In this document: positions 9,859 to 20,213 of the stretch, in pieces
Numbering within the stretch: the stretch's first letter is position 1
Layout: every line of letters begins with the position of its first letter
Source: Methanogenium cariaci JCM 10550
GTDB taxonomy: Archaea; Halobacteriota; Methanomicrobia; Methanomicrobiales; Methanomicrobiaceae
Reading direction: 5' to 3'
Assembly (NCBI RefSeq): GCF_001315945.1
Contig: NZ_BBBG01000009.1
Coordinates: 1 to 64,000, forward strand
DNA length: 64,000 nt
Translations under genes and position numbers: made by a program
The notes under the pieces: model-generated
Seen by the model: only the letters and a program-made list of their open reading frames with translations
What the model was told of the DNA's origin: nothing
Databases searched by the model: none

Positions 9859-10797
9859 ATGATAACGTTCCTTTCCGGCGGAACCGGTACCCCCCCGAAA
9901 CTGATGCGGGGGGGATTCCGGACGCTCATGGAAGACCATGAGATGACGGTCATTGTAAACACCGCAGAAGATATGTGGTTCTCCGGCAGTCACCTCTCAC
10001 CAGACCTTGATACCGTGATGTACCTCTTTGCAGACCTCCTTGACACAGAGAGATGGTGGGGGGGCATTGAGGATGACACCACCATCACCAGTACATTTCT
10101 GGAAAAGATTGGGTATCCTGAACCGCTTACTCTCGGGGGGGACAAAGACCGTGCCATCAACATTGCACGTGCAGAGCTGCTTCGCGCGGGAATGTCCCTC
10201 ACCGAGGCAACGAAACATCTCTCATCCCGTCTCCAGTGTGATGCGACCATTCTCCCGATGTGTGACACGGAAGTTACCACCTGCATCCAGAGCAGTGGTA
10301 GTGAGATGCACTTTCAGGAATACTGGGTCAAACACCGGGGACAGGTGCCTGTCGACGCCATCATCCGGAGATGCAGTGAATCACCTGTGGCAACAGAACA
10401 GGTCTTAATAGCAATCCATGATGCCGATGCAGTGATCATCGGTCCGTCAAATCCGGTCACCAGTATATCCCCCCCAATTCTGGAATGCGAGGGGGTAAAA
10501 GAGGCGCTCAGAGATCAGTTTGTAATCGTGATCAGCCCGTTTATTGGTGATGCACCGGTGAGCGGACCTGCAGCAGAACTGATGATGGCCTGGGATATGG
10601 CACCCAACGGGCAGGCAACCTATGATCTCTACCGGGATTTCACCGATGTATTTGTACAGGATATCCGTGACCCTGTCGCAATAGAAGGGGCCGTTCGTCT
10701 GGACACCCTCATGACAGACAAAGAAGTGACACTGGCACTGGCAGAAAGCATTCAGCGAATCATTGACACTGCAGCAGACCCCCCCAGGAATGCATGA
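9859..10797 (+). CDS. cofD: 2-phospho-L-lactate transferase CofD (coenzyme F420 synthesis)
   Basis: CofD transfers a lactyl-phosphate (or phosphoenolpyruvyl) group from the activated guanosine compound to the deazaflavin Fo. The product starts MITFLSGGTGTP(P)KLMRG, the nucleotide-binding motif, followed by VIVNTAEDMWFSGSHLSPDLDTV, DDTTITSTF and IIGPSNPVTSI, and ends in VQDIRDPVAIEGA; 313 residues, normal for the family. The ATG at 9859 is chosen because it starts the conserved motif and has an A/T-rich promoter upstream. No frame break, but extra Gly/Pro residues sit at each 7-base run. Its stop overlaps the start of the next gene (ATGA). F420 is the main hydride carrier of hydrogenotrophic methanogens. 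Confidence 0.95.
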   Translation: MITFLSGGTGTPPKLMRGGFRTLMEDHEMTVIVNTAEDMWFSGSHLSPDLDTVMYLFADLLDTERWWGGIEDDTTITSTFLEKIGYPEPLTLGGDKDRAINIARAELLRAGMSLTEATKHLSSRLQCDATILPMCDTEVTTCIQSSGSEMHFQEYWVKHRGQVPVDAIIRRCSESPVATEQVLIAIHDADAVIIGPSNPVTSISPPILECEGVKEALRDQFVIVISPFIGDAPVSGPAAELMMAWDMAPNGQATYDLYRDFTDVFVQDIRDPVAIEGAVRLDTLMTDKEVTLALAESIQRIIDTAADPPRNA

Positions 10798-11808
10798 CAC
10801 AGGAACACTACGCATTTCGTGAAATTGACCGTGCGGTGGCGATGACGAAATCCATTCTGATTCCGTTTGATATTGGAATCTGGCTTCGTCTGGCACTCAT
10901 CGCCCTCTTTGCAGGAGGTGCGGCAGGGGGGGCATGCAGTTTTCATCAGGCTCCCTCTCTTTCGATGATATCGGAGACGGGGAATTCCTCGGCTCGGTGA
11001 TTCCCCCCCAGAACCCTGATGCTCTTGTTTCAGCCATGCTGCTCTTCGCAGGCATTCTGCTCTGCATCGGTCTTGTCTATCTCCTGTTAAACGGGATATT
11101 CCAGTTTATCTTTATCAAGCACTCGGAGCAGGGAATATCCGGATACGGACATACTTCCGCGAAAGTACCGGGCCCGGCATCCGATACTTTGCATTCCTCT
11201 TCCTGCTCTCGTCCCTCTTCTTTGGTATCTGCCTGATACTTGCGTATCTGCTGTTTGCTCCTCTTGTGGCTACCGCCCCCCCTGTCGGCCCGGAGGTTGC
11301 AGGAGGTATCCTGACATTTGTCATACTGATGTTCATCCTCCTTGTTCCCTATCTCATCATCCTGATGCTGACAACGGATTTTGTTGTCCCCCCATCATGA
11401 ACATCGACCGGTGCGGTATCATTGCAGGATGGCGCCGGTGCTGCATCTGTTCAGCAGGGAAAAAACGGAAGCGGCCCTCTATACAATCATGAAACTCGTT
11501 CTCTCAGTCTGTGTCAGTATCATCCTCTCCCTTGTAGTGGTTGTTGCAGGGATTGGAGCCGGTATCCCCCCTGATGGGCATTTTGATTGCCGCAGGGGGG
11601 GCCGCAAAACGTATCTCTGACTTTTATGGGTCTTCTTTTTGCAGCATATTTTGCCGTGGTTACCTTCTGCGGACTGATCGCAAGTGTACCATTTATGACA
11701 TTTTTACGCACGTATTCCCTCTATGTTGTCGGGGATTTCGATGACATATATGCGCTTCTGCCAGACCTGTCATCATCTGACGCAGGGGAGGCGTCGAAAG
11801 CAGTATGA
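10794..11808 (+). CDS. Polytopic membrane protein of unknown function, several frameshifts
   Basis: Reading through breaks (near 10930, 11165, the C6 run at 11388 and the C6 run at 11566), the region encodes about 335 residues with a short cytoplasmic N-terminus (HYAFREIDRAVAMTKSILIP) and roughly six hydrophobic segments, including AMLLFAGILLCIGLVYLLLN, ILTFVILMFILLVPYLIILM and LVLSVCVSIILSLVVVVAGI, ending VGDFDDIYALLPDL. It resembles membrane proteins with DUF4013/DUF7544-like domains common in Methanomicrobiales; I assign no function. Its start overlaps the cofD stop and its stop overlaps the start of the cofD paralogue (ATGA at both junctions), so the three genes form a tight operon. Confidence 0.65.
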
Positions 11809-12705
11809 TCACCTTCATATCAGCCGGAAGAAAATCTGCCCGTCTCATTGCAGGATTTCGTTCGTTCATGGATGATTCGGCGATTACGGTCATCACATCA
11901 ACTGCAGATGCGGAGGTATCACCATGTGGGTGTTCCCTTTCCGATCTTGATACTCTGACATTTCTCTTTGCAGGCGTCCTCAACAGCAAAACATGGCGGG
12001 GGGGTATCCAGGGAGACACCTGTACAACACACCGTGCCCTCAGGCGCTTGGCACAGAAGAACCCGGCCGGTGGGAGATCAGGAACGTGCCCTGCACATAT
12101 CGCGGGCACAGAGACTGGAGGAAGAGTGCCTTACCGATGTGACCGTTGCTATCAACCGCACCTACGGAATCATGGCACACATTCTCCCGGCCACCGACAC
12201 TATCGGAGGATGGTCTGTCACCACCCCCCCGGACGGACGGATGTCCCTTGCCCGTTACCGGACTGCCTATGGTGATGACACCCATGCCTGTGCGGTACAT
12301 GCTCCGCCGGACGGTATCCCTCATGCAACCGCAGAGTCTGTTGAAGCAATCAAAAACAGTGACGTCGTGATCATCGGACCCGGGAGACCGGTCACCGGTG
12401 TCATGCCGGCACTGATGTGCACCGGCATCCCTGAAGCGCTCAGGGAGGTGCCCGTCATATCATTTGTTCCGTTTACCAGCGAGCGGGGTATGGCACCTGA
12501 GAAATGGGGGGGATATATTCCGGATACTACGGCTGAATGCCCGGCCTATGATCGGTTCACCGATCTCTATCTGATGGATATACGTGATCCTCTCGTTTTT
12601 GAAGGTGCCCTCCCCCCCGTTGACACGCGGATGGGTTCACGCAGCAGACGGGAGTCACTTGCATGGGACATTCTGGCACTCGCAGAGGGTCTGAAAAAAG
12701 AGTGA
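11805..12705 (+). CDS. CofD paralogue with altered nucleotide-binding motif, frameshifted
   Basis: The product aligns by eye with CofD along its length: MITFIS at the start, STADAE for the NTAED segment, SDLDTLTFLFAGVL, IIGPGRPVTGVMPAL, and YLMDIRDPLVFEGAL near the end. The CofD motif GGTGTPKL is replaced by SAGRKSARL, so the substrate-binding loop is changed and CofD activity is doubtful. The frame changes near 12035-12080; the repaired length is about 300 residues. The gene is two genes downstream of cofD in the same operon. It may act on another guanylylated or nucleotide substrate, or regulate CofD; both are guesses. Confidence 0.7.
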
Positions 12706-12739
12706 AATCATTGGTTTCCGATGTCAGAAAATGCAACGG

Positions 12740-13942
12740 TTACATGTTGGATGAAATCAGCCATACCCCCCCGGAACCCATCAATAATGACCTGAATAAA
12801 TGTGAGGGTTCCTTCGAGATCAATCCCCCCCTCATTCCCCCCCTCGGCTCCGGAGTATGTGAAGTCCGGCAGTGATAATAACTGGGAGATGGGGTGACAG
12901 CATTCTCCGAAGAAGGCTGAGGGTGTCCGGTTGCCCCCTGGGTATAATCCCTCATTGCCAGTCCTGCCTTGGTATACATGCCTGCAAGATATTCCATTGC
13001 ATCTGTGGCTTTTTCATATGCATCCTCTGCATACTGCCGGGCACCAGTATCATCTCCGGCAGAATTTCTGTCATGTGCCAGAACAAGAAGTGTATCCGCA
13101 TTGTCCTGATATGAAAGGACAACAAGGATGCCTTGTTCATCAGCACCGTCGGCATCTCGGTATTCTGCTATCGCAGGGTCAATCGCCGCGACCATCTCCT
13201 CAGCGTTCTGAAAATGATCCCGTGTAACAGAGCTATTCAGGGATGTGAATGATGTATGAAGAATGGAGTCCGCTTCAGAAAGTGCCGTATGGGCATCCGA
13301 TATGTTCATCCGGCGGGATGCTTCGATACGGTCACGCACATCAGCCGCAGCCCCCCCTTCTGCTGCGGATGTGTCGGTTCCGGTATGGTATGCAGTATTG
13401 ATTCCTTCTTCAAAACGCATGAGGCCACTCACTGTTTCTGTCCGCATCGTATTCACTGCCGCAAGATCAATGATGGGAATCTTTGCAGATACCGAATCCA
13501 GAATCGTTGAACCATCTCCTGCAATGTGTTCGAGAGAGAGCACTTCTGCTTCACGGGAACCCGCAAGATATTCGGGCACAATTCCTTCAAGGTGAACCTG
13601 CAGTTTTGTAACTGACGCGCCGGGATTATACAGCTCAAAACCAGTCACCGTCAGATACCGGCCGCTCCTGCTGCCAAGAGGCATTTCACGACCATCAACA
13701 ATGATGGTGGCATCCCACGACACAGACGCGAGATCCGTATAGGCCGTAATGAACTCGTTCATTGACGAAACATCGTATATCATTTCAGTATCGACCTTCA
13801 CTGTCTCTCCCAGTACCGCCTGTTCATCCGGTACAAGAGAAGGACCTGCGGTCACCGTGAACCCGGCTGCAGGTAGCATGCACAGACAGACTGCAATCAG
13901 AAACAGACCTGCACGTGTAACTCCTGAGGAGGAGGCGTGCAT
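12740..13942 (-). CDS. Secreted or surface protein of unknown function
   Basis: The N-terminus has a signal peptide (basic start, then GLFLIAVCLCMLPAAGFTV). The next ~150 residues are beta-rich (MIYDVSSMNEF, DATIIVDGREMPLGSRSGR, LQVHLEGIVPEYLAG), followed by a helical region of about 190 residues rich in Ala/Asp/Glu (residues 180-330). The C-terminal ~70 residues after TGHPQPSSENAVTPSPS, a Ser/Pro/Thr linker, look out of frame: two C7 runs at 12825-12843 and one at 12766 lie there, so a real C-terminal anchor could be hidden. No family recognised. It ends convergently with the cofD operon. Confidence 0.6.
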   Translation of the reverse strand: MHASSSGVTRAGLFLIAVCLCMLPAAGFTVTAGPSLVPDEQAVLGETVKVDTEMIYDVSSMNEFITAYTDLASVSWDATIIVDGREMPLGSRSGRYLTVTGFELYNPGASVTKLQVHLEGIVPEYLAGSREAEVLSLEHIAGDGSTILDSVSAKIPIIDLAAVNTMRTETVSGLMRFEEGINTAYHTGTDTSAAEGGAAADVRDRIEASRRMNISDAHTALSEADSILHTSFTSLNSSVTRDHFQNAEEMVAAIDPAIAEYRDADGADEQGILVVLSYQDNADTLLVLAHDRNSAGDDTGARQYAEDAYEKATDAMEYLAGMYTKAGLAMRDYTQGATGHPQPSSENAVTPSPSYYHCRTSHTPEPRGGMRGGLISKEPSHLFRSLLMGSGGVWLISSNM

Positions 13943-13963
13943 TTCTCCCCCCTTTTTCTCATA

Positions 13964-16676
13964 TTATCTCCCTTTTTCCATTTTCCGGATAATCTTTTTC
14001 AGAGACCACTTGCCGGTATCCTCGTGTGATACAGCATTTTCGGAAGTGAGGGAGGCGGCGGCATCATTATCCGGATCTGCAGATACATCCGAAAACAGAT
14101 CCGATTCCCCCCCGGATTCAGTCTGATCCGGATCAGAAGTTCCCTTCCTGCCGCCGCTGCCAGAAAACACATCCACAATCAGATTCTGCACAGGAGATGG
14201 CATCGTGTGTACCATTGCAGAAATTACCCGTGTTCTGCTGTCTTCTTCCGTTTTCAGGTCTGTTGAATTCTTTGTTGCAAGCAGATACAGTTTTTCTTCC
14301 ACTGTATTCTCAGGCGACCAGCCAATCTTTGAAAGGAGTGTGCCGGCATGCATCGCAAATTCCCGATCTTTACCCCCCCGCATTGCAGACATGAGATCAG
14401 CTTTCAGACTGCTTTGATCGTTATATAAGTCATCACGAAGAGCGGAGGAGAGAGACTCATCTCCTTCCTCAATACGAAGCACCAGTTCTTCACAGGTGCG
14501 GGAATCCAGACGGGTAGTCCCCAGAGAGACTTTATCAGATATTCCATCGGATACCGGAGTCTGTTCCGGAATTCTGCTATCTGCCGATTCTGACGTATCC
14601 TTCACAGACGACGGAGAACTGTTTGCGGTAATATCGGAATTTTTTCGTAAAACAGCTTCGTCGATGTCTCCTGCAGTCTCCGGACTGATCTCGTGTAACG
14701 CAAGAAGTGCAGCACTCTTTGCAACACCTTCAGTCTGTGCAATGAACACCTGCAGTGGTTCAATGGCCCGGTAATCATGCTGCACAATTGCTGCCCGTAT
14801 TGCCTCCCTCACCCCCCCGCAATCGGGAGCCTCAAGATGAGGCAGAAGGTACGGCAGTGACCGGACATCGCAGATCTCCCCCCCCAGTGCCATTGCCGCA
14901 GCAATCCGGATATCCGGATTCTGCACATGCAGCGACCGGATAAGAACAGGAAGTGCGGATTGCCCATACGTTGCAGATGCATGTGCGGCAGCATCACGAA
15001 CCATTGCATCTTCGTCAGAGAAGAAGTGTATGATGTGGGGGAATGCCCGCTTGTTATCCATCATCTGAAAGCTCCTGACTACGGCAAGACGCACATCAAC
15101 GGATGAATCCTTTGAAAGAAGCGAGAGCACCTTCATCATCGATGGCTGTCCGATAGACCCGATGGCATCTGCAACCGCTGTCCGTACAATCTGACTGGTA
15201 TCGTAGGCAGCTTTTACGATATATGGATAGGCACGTTCACCTTTCATGGAGAGCACATCAATTGCAGCAGCCCGAATTGCTTCGTCCTTCGATGAAAGGG
15301 CTGCAACCGACATCTCAAAGGAGATATTGTGTGCCTCCACTCCCTCGTTTATGGCTGCATAGATCTGCTCAGTTGACATCTTCTGCAGTCTCAGACACTT
15401 TAACCCTTCAAGCACCTGTTTCTGGTTTTCCCGGATGTCAGAATCGGATGGCCCGTTGATCTCTTCTGCCTCTGAAATTTTCTTTTTCTTATCTTCCTGC
15501 TTCTTTGCCTCTATTTTATGCCCGTTTTGAATATTTTCCTGTCTTATTTGATGTTTTACTACTGATTTCCTGAAGAAACCGGAAATTTCTTTTTGCTGTG
15601 GCTCCGGAAGTGACGGCAAAATCGTCTCCAGTTCCTGTGCTGCATCAGGACCCAGACCCGCCAGAGCATATACTGCGCCGGACCATCCATTATCACCGGA
15701 ACGGACAATTTGGATAAGATCCGGAATGACCTTTTTACCAAGCCGCATAACTGCATCCCAGTTTCCGCAGGCGATGGTATAACGAACTTGTTCATCCTGT
15801 GTCCCAGGGGTCCATCCTTTTCGTTTCAGTGCATGTGCTGCATCAATACGGATCTGTGAATCAGCATGGCCCAGAGCATGCACCAGACACCGCTCGGTTT
15901 CAGGGGGTATCGTAGCGCATGAGTGCAGAGACTGCTGCAATACGGACTTCGGGGTCATCGTCATCCACATGCGGCAGAATGACAGACACGAACCGGCTAT
16001 CGCCGATATCTCCCAGCGCCTGGATGGCATGCCTTCTGAGATCCGGATCATCTCCTTTCACCAGGGTGAAGAGAAGGGGGGAATGCACGTTCTTTGATCC
16101 GGACAAGTTCTTTCCAGTCGTCACATAAAAAGAAAAAATATGGTTTTTCCTCGGGATCTTCCGGCACCCATTCAAGACGCTGCAGGCAAATGGCCGCACT
16201 ACGCTGTTCCTCCCCCCCTTCTGCGCGATATAAGATATCTTTCAGTGCCGGGATGCCTGATTTTCCGATAAAACCGAGCAGACGGATGGCCCCCTGTCGT
16301 ACATCCGGGTCTTCATCGCCGGTACTTGCTACAAGAGCATCGAATGCCTCCTCATCAGCATGCATGACGGCATGACCAAGAGCGCAGCCCAGTTTGGTTC
16401 CGGCATATCCGGCCAGTGTGAGAACAGCCGGATGGTCTGATCCCCCCCAGACTGAACAATACCCTGTGCCACATCCCTCATATCCTGGACATCCAGACTG
16501 CCAAGTACATCAGCAACGGGTTGTGGATCATCTTTGCCAAAGATCAGAAGAGCACCAACGGCCGTTGTAGCATCATCACCACCCACATCTTCCAGATAAA
16601 AACGAATAACACACGGGTAATCATGTCTCTCAATGCATTGTTCCAGCGTGGGCCCGGACCGCCTGAAAAAACCCAT
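13964..16676 (-). CDS. Long HEAT-repeat protein, at least three frameshifts
   Basis: About 900 residues of PBS-lyase-type HEAT repeats, each a ~31-residue helix pair with the pattern DxDxxVRxxAAxALGxIG. Clear units are DEDPDVRQGAIRLLGFIGKS, DPDLRRHAIQALGDIGDSRF and DPEVRIAAVSALMRYD. A charged linker (KKQEDKKKKISEAEE) near the middle divides two HEAT blocks, and a low-complexity acidic tail ends the protein. Frames change near 16350, 16080 and 15910. HEAT arrays are scaffolds; in archaea the partners of such proteins are mostly unknown. It starts 5 bp after the universal stress protein stop, so the two are one operon. Confidence 0.8.
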
Positions 16677-16681
16677 TTATA

Positions 16682-17153
16682 TTATTCCATCCTGTTTGCC
16701 CGTATAATCATCGTATTTGTGCGGGCGTGGGTCACGACTGCAGAACTGACACTGCCCAGCAGGAGTGCTTCGATACCGGTCTTCCCGGTTGATCCCATGA
16801 CAATACAGTCTGCACCAATCTCTTCTGCACAGCGGAGTATCTCGTCTCTGGGGGTCTCCCCCCCACGCGGGGGGGTGTGGCGTTACAGAAACCCCCCCTA
16901 TCCGTTCGGCCTCTTTTTCTGCATTTTCAAGTGCTTTCTTTGCCTCTTCTGCCAGAAATTCGGTGATCAGTTCATAATTTATATCAATGACATCTGCCTG
17001 CTGACCTGCAAACATCGACTGCACTGCTCCCGGGTTTGTGACACAGATCGTATGGAGATCCGCATGATGTCGAAGTGCCTCCTCTGCTGCGGCACGCACG
17101 GCTTCTAACGATTCGGGTGAACCATCTGTTGCAACGAGAATTGTGGAAAACAT
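16682..17153 (-). CDS. Universal stress protein (UspA family), one frameshift
   Basis: The product begins MFSTILVATDGSPESLEAVRAA, the UspA N-terminus, and when repaired ends GADCIVMGSTGKTGIEALLL and AVVTHARTNTMIIR, carrying the ATP-binding pattern G-2x-G-9x-G-[ST]. Length about 157 residues. The break is at neighbouring 7-base runs at 16859-16876 (C5 and G4 expected). I choose ATG 17153 because family members start MF..IL; an in-frame TTG lies four codons upstream. USPs bind ATP and are linked to stress survival; the specific role is unknown. It is co-transcribed with the HEAT protein. Confidence 0.85.
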
Positions 17154-17277
17154 CTCTTTAATCAATGATTTTCTTTCATAGAGGGCTGATTAATCTTTGT
17201 ATTGTTGAATATCATAGGCTCCCGCCGGGAGAAAAATAACTTACCCTTTAAGCACAGATAGTACACCAGATTTTCCC

Positions 17278-18587
17278 ATGAGAATACCTATAAAGGACGT
17301 AACACCGGAAACTGAACAAGCAGTTGTTATCGGATGGATTAATGAAGTCCGTGACCTCGGAGGACTTGCATTCTATATCCTTCGTGACAGAACAGGATTC
17401 CTTCAGGTCACTATCGTCAAGAAGAAGGCTCCGGAAGCAGTTCTTGCTGCTGCCAAAGGGGGGGCATCACGTGAGTCGGTTGTCCGCGTAACCGGTAGCG
17501 TAAAAGCAACGGAAAAAGCACCGGGCGGTCGTGAACTGATTCCCGAAACCTTTGAGGTCATCTCACACGCAGAGAGTCCTCTGCCACTGGATGTTTCAGA
17601 AAAGGTTCCGGCAGAAATCGACACGCGTCTCGACAACCGTTACTTGGACGCACGGCGCCCTCGTGTTGCTGCAATATTCCAGATCAGGAGCACCGTCACC
17701 CATGCAATCAATAACCTTCTCTATGAAGAAGAGTTCACAAACATTACCACTTCCAAGATCGTTGCAGCGGCAACAGAAGGGGGGGGTACAGAACTCTTCC
17801 CGCTTGCATACTTCGAGAAAGAGGCATTTTTTAAACCAGAGTCCACAGCTCTATAAGCAGATGATGATGGCCGCAGGGTTTGAAAAAGTATATGAAATTG
17901 CCCCCGATATTCCGGGCTGAGGAACACAACACAACCAGGCATCTCAATGAGGCTACATCCATTGATGTGGAAGTCTCCTTTGCAGACCACAATGACATGA
18001 TGGACCTGCTGGAACGGGTCGTTGTGCGGGCATATACGTCGGTCACCGAGTCATGCGGTCCCGCGCTGGAGGCTTTAGGTATTGAGCTTGTCGTCCCGAA
18101 CACTCCCTTCCCCCCCCGCATCACCTATGCTGAGGCCATTGACATTGCTTCACTTGCCATTGAAGAGGATATCAGCTACGGCGATGATCTCTCAACCGCT
18201 GCCGAACGGGCTATCGGAGAAGAGATGGGAGAACACTACTTCATCACCGACTGGCCCACAGAAATAAAGCCGTACTATGCCATGCCCTATGAGGACAATC
18301 CCAGTGTCTGCAAGGCATTTGATCTGATGCACCCGAGAATGGAACTCTCCAGCGGGGGGGCACAGCGTATCCATGAACATGACCTGCTGACCACCCAGAT
18401 TGCAGCAAAAGGTCTTTCTCCAGATAGCTTTTCATTCTATCTCCAGCCATTCAGATATGGCATGCCTCCGCATGCAGGCTGGGGGGGTCTTGGCATGGAC
18501 CGGCTCATCATGACCATGCTTGGTCTGCAAAACATCCGGGAAGCTGTCCTCTTCCCCCCCCGTGACCGTCATCGCGTAACTCCATGA
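17278..18587 (+). CDS. aspS: Aspartyl-tRNA synthetase, archaeal non-discriminating type, two frameshifts
   Basis: An OB-fold anticodon domain at the N-terminus (residues 1-100, [21 protein letters not shown]) precedes the class II catalytic core: [12 protein letters not shown], the flipping loop with TEGG(G)[40 protein letters not shown] (motif 2) and [10 protein letters not shown]...NIREAVLFP (motif 3). About 437 residues. Breaks at a T6 at 17829 (T5 expected) and a C5 at 17901 (C4 expected). GatCAB genes in the same window make misacylation of tRNA-Asn followed by amidation likely. The stop overlaps the start of the MetE-like gene. Confidence 0.95.
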
Positions 18588-19483
18588 TGCCCGAACAGAT
18601 ACTCCCGACCACGGTTGTCGGGAGTTATCCTGCGGTCGGGTCAGGCGGCCTCGGGGGGGCCCTGCTTGACCCGCTCAAACCTGCCCGTAAGACTGCAGTA
18701 TCCGATCAGATTACCGCAGGGATTGATATCATCTCTGACGGTCAGGTCGGCAGGGATATGATTGCGCTGATTGCCGATTTTCTGCCGGGGGTAAAGGGGC
18801 AGGATGTCACCGGACAGATTCATCCGGCAGGAAAACCGATCACTCTTCCCGGCGTGAAATATGCCCTTTCCCGGCATCCGGCGGTGAAGGGGATCCTCAC
18901 CGGACCCACAACCCTTGCCCACGGACTTGCTCTGAAGACACCGGTATATCGGGACAGGAACGAACTGATTCCCGACCTGGCACGTGCACTGGCGCAGGAA
19001 GCACGATATCTGGCAGATGCGGGGGGGGTTACCATTCTCCAGCTGGACGAACCGATTCTTTCCACCGGAGCTGCGGACCTGTCCGTTGCACGCGAAGCGG
19101 TGAGTATCATCACCAAAAATGTGAACGTTCCGTCCTGTATGCATGTCTGCGGAAATATCAGAGGGTGTATCGATGAAATTCTTCAGTTCCCTGTTGATAT
19201 CCTTGACTTTGAATTCGCGAACAACCCGGACAACTTAGACGTTCTGTCCCGTTCTGACCTGAAAGGAAAGAAGATTGGATTTGGATGTGTGGATTCAGCG
19301 GACCGGGAAGTTGAGAGTGTAACAGAGATCAAAGACCGCATCACAAAAGGAATTGATATCTTTGGTGCCGAAACGATGCTTCTGGACCCGGACTGTGGTC
19401 TGCGGATGCATTCCCGCGAAGGCGCATATAATAAACTGGAACATCTGGTTCTTGCTGCACACCAGTGCAGAAAAGAACTCTGA
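18584..19483 (+). CDS. metE: Core MetE-type methionine synthase (methylcobalamin-dependent)
   Basis: The 299-residue product is the catalytic barrel only, without the N-terminal half of bacterial MetE, as in archaeal core-MetE proteins that take the methyl group from a corrinoid rather than from methyl-folate. It has [10 protein letters not shown] at the start, GPTTLA, QLDEP, and the zinc ligands His187/Cys189 (HVCGN) and Cys271 (DPDCGLR). The ATG overlaps the aspS stop. No frameshift; the extra Gly residues at G7 runs (for example 18654 and 19020) may be run-length errors. Zn activates homocysteine for methylation. Confidence is high for the family, moderate for the methyl donor. Confidence 0.88.
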   Translation: MMPEQILPTTVVGSYPAVGSGGLGGALLDPLKPARKTAVSDQITAGIDIISDGQVGRDMIALIADFLPGVKGQDVTGQIHPAGKPITLPGVKYALSRHPAVKGILTGPTTLAHGLALKTPVYRDRNELIPDLARALAQEARYLADAGGVTILQLDEPILSTGAADLSVAREAVSIITKNVNVPSCMHVCGNIRGCIDEILQFPVDILDFEFANNPDNLDVLSRSDLKGKKIGFGCVDSADREVESVTEIKDRITKGIDIFGAETMLLDPDCGLRMHSREGAYNKLEHLVLAAHQCRKEL

Positions 19484-19494
19484 TATTTTTTCAT

Positions 19495-20153
19495 TCAGAC
19501 AACACGCGCCGTTGTTGAAAGGTCGATTCCCTCATCAGTAATGTTATAGGGAAAAAGCCGACTTGGCACATTGGCATTTTTTATTTTTGCAATCTCCATT
19601 TTTCGTTCAATCTCATTTCCGTGACGCTCGTCAATGAGGTGGATATAGACATCCGCATACCGGATAACTGCAATCTCATCTTCCGGTGGATGCACATTAT
19701 CATACATCAAAAACAGGATGGCCCCCCCGTCCTGTGTGATCATCCCACCATGATTTTTAATCAGTGAAATTGCCGCATCAACACCTTCCTTGCGTATAAC
19801 ACTGGAGAGCGAGTCAATCACGTAGCGTTTCCCGGGCATCTCCGAGAGGGCATCACCCATTTCATCCGGTGTCACCGGCGTCATGCCGACAGACGGACTG
19901 CTGTCTGAAATCAGATACCAGCTGTCATCACTCCCGTCCCTCTCAACATCTGCTTTCCAGAACTGTTCGGCAATTTTTTCAATTCCCGAAACCGGGGGGG
20001 ATCCCTGAATAAGGATAATGGAACCCTCAGGAAACCCGCCCCCCCCAATTGATAATCCAGACCAATGATACCTGTTGATATCTTTTTATGATCAATGATT
20101 TCAACCTCTTCAATATCCACAGGCATTTGCAAAAATGTTGAGGGGGGCAGCAT
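19495..20153 (-). CDS. RecA/KaiC-superfamily ATPase with degenerate P-loop, frameshifted
   Basis: The start reads MLP(P)STFLQMPVDIEEVEIID, then KISTGIIGLDYQLGG, the entry typical of KaiC/GvpD/RadA-like ATPases. The P-loop region repairs to GSPVSGIEK, lacking the Lys-Ser/Thr of a working Walker A. A Walker-B-like YVIDSLSSVI follows, then a C-terminal half with RYADVYIHLIDERHGNEIERK. Breaks are at the C8 run at 20039, and near 19960 and 19885. About 219 residues. It converges with the metE gene. The family often has signalling or regulatory roles; this copy may bind but not hydrolyse ATP. Confidence 0.65.
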
Positions 20154-20213
20154 TATTTAAACTATGCCATATCCCCCCCGCATATTATTTATTTCACGAT
20201 AAAATGATGGCTG

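Noticed and set aside
17278-18587. aspS and other split core genes (gatB, topA, thrS, polB, CDC48) as true pseudogenes
   Set aside because: Each is an essential single-copy gene and the breaks fall mostly at G/C or T runs whose expected length restores the protein.
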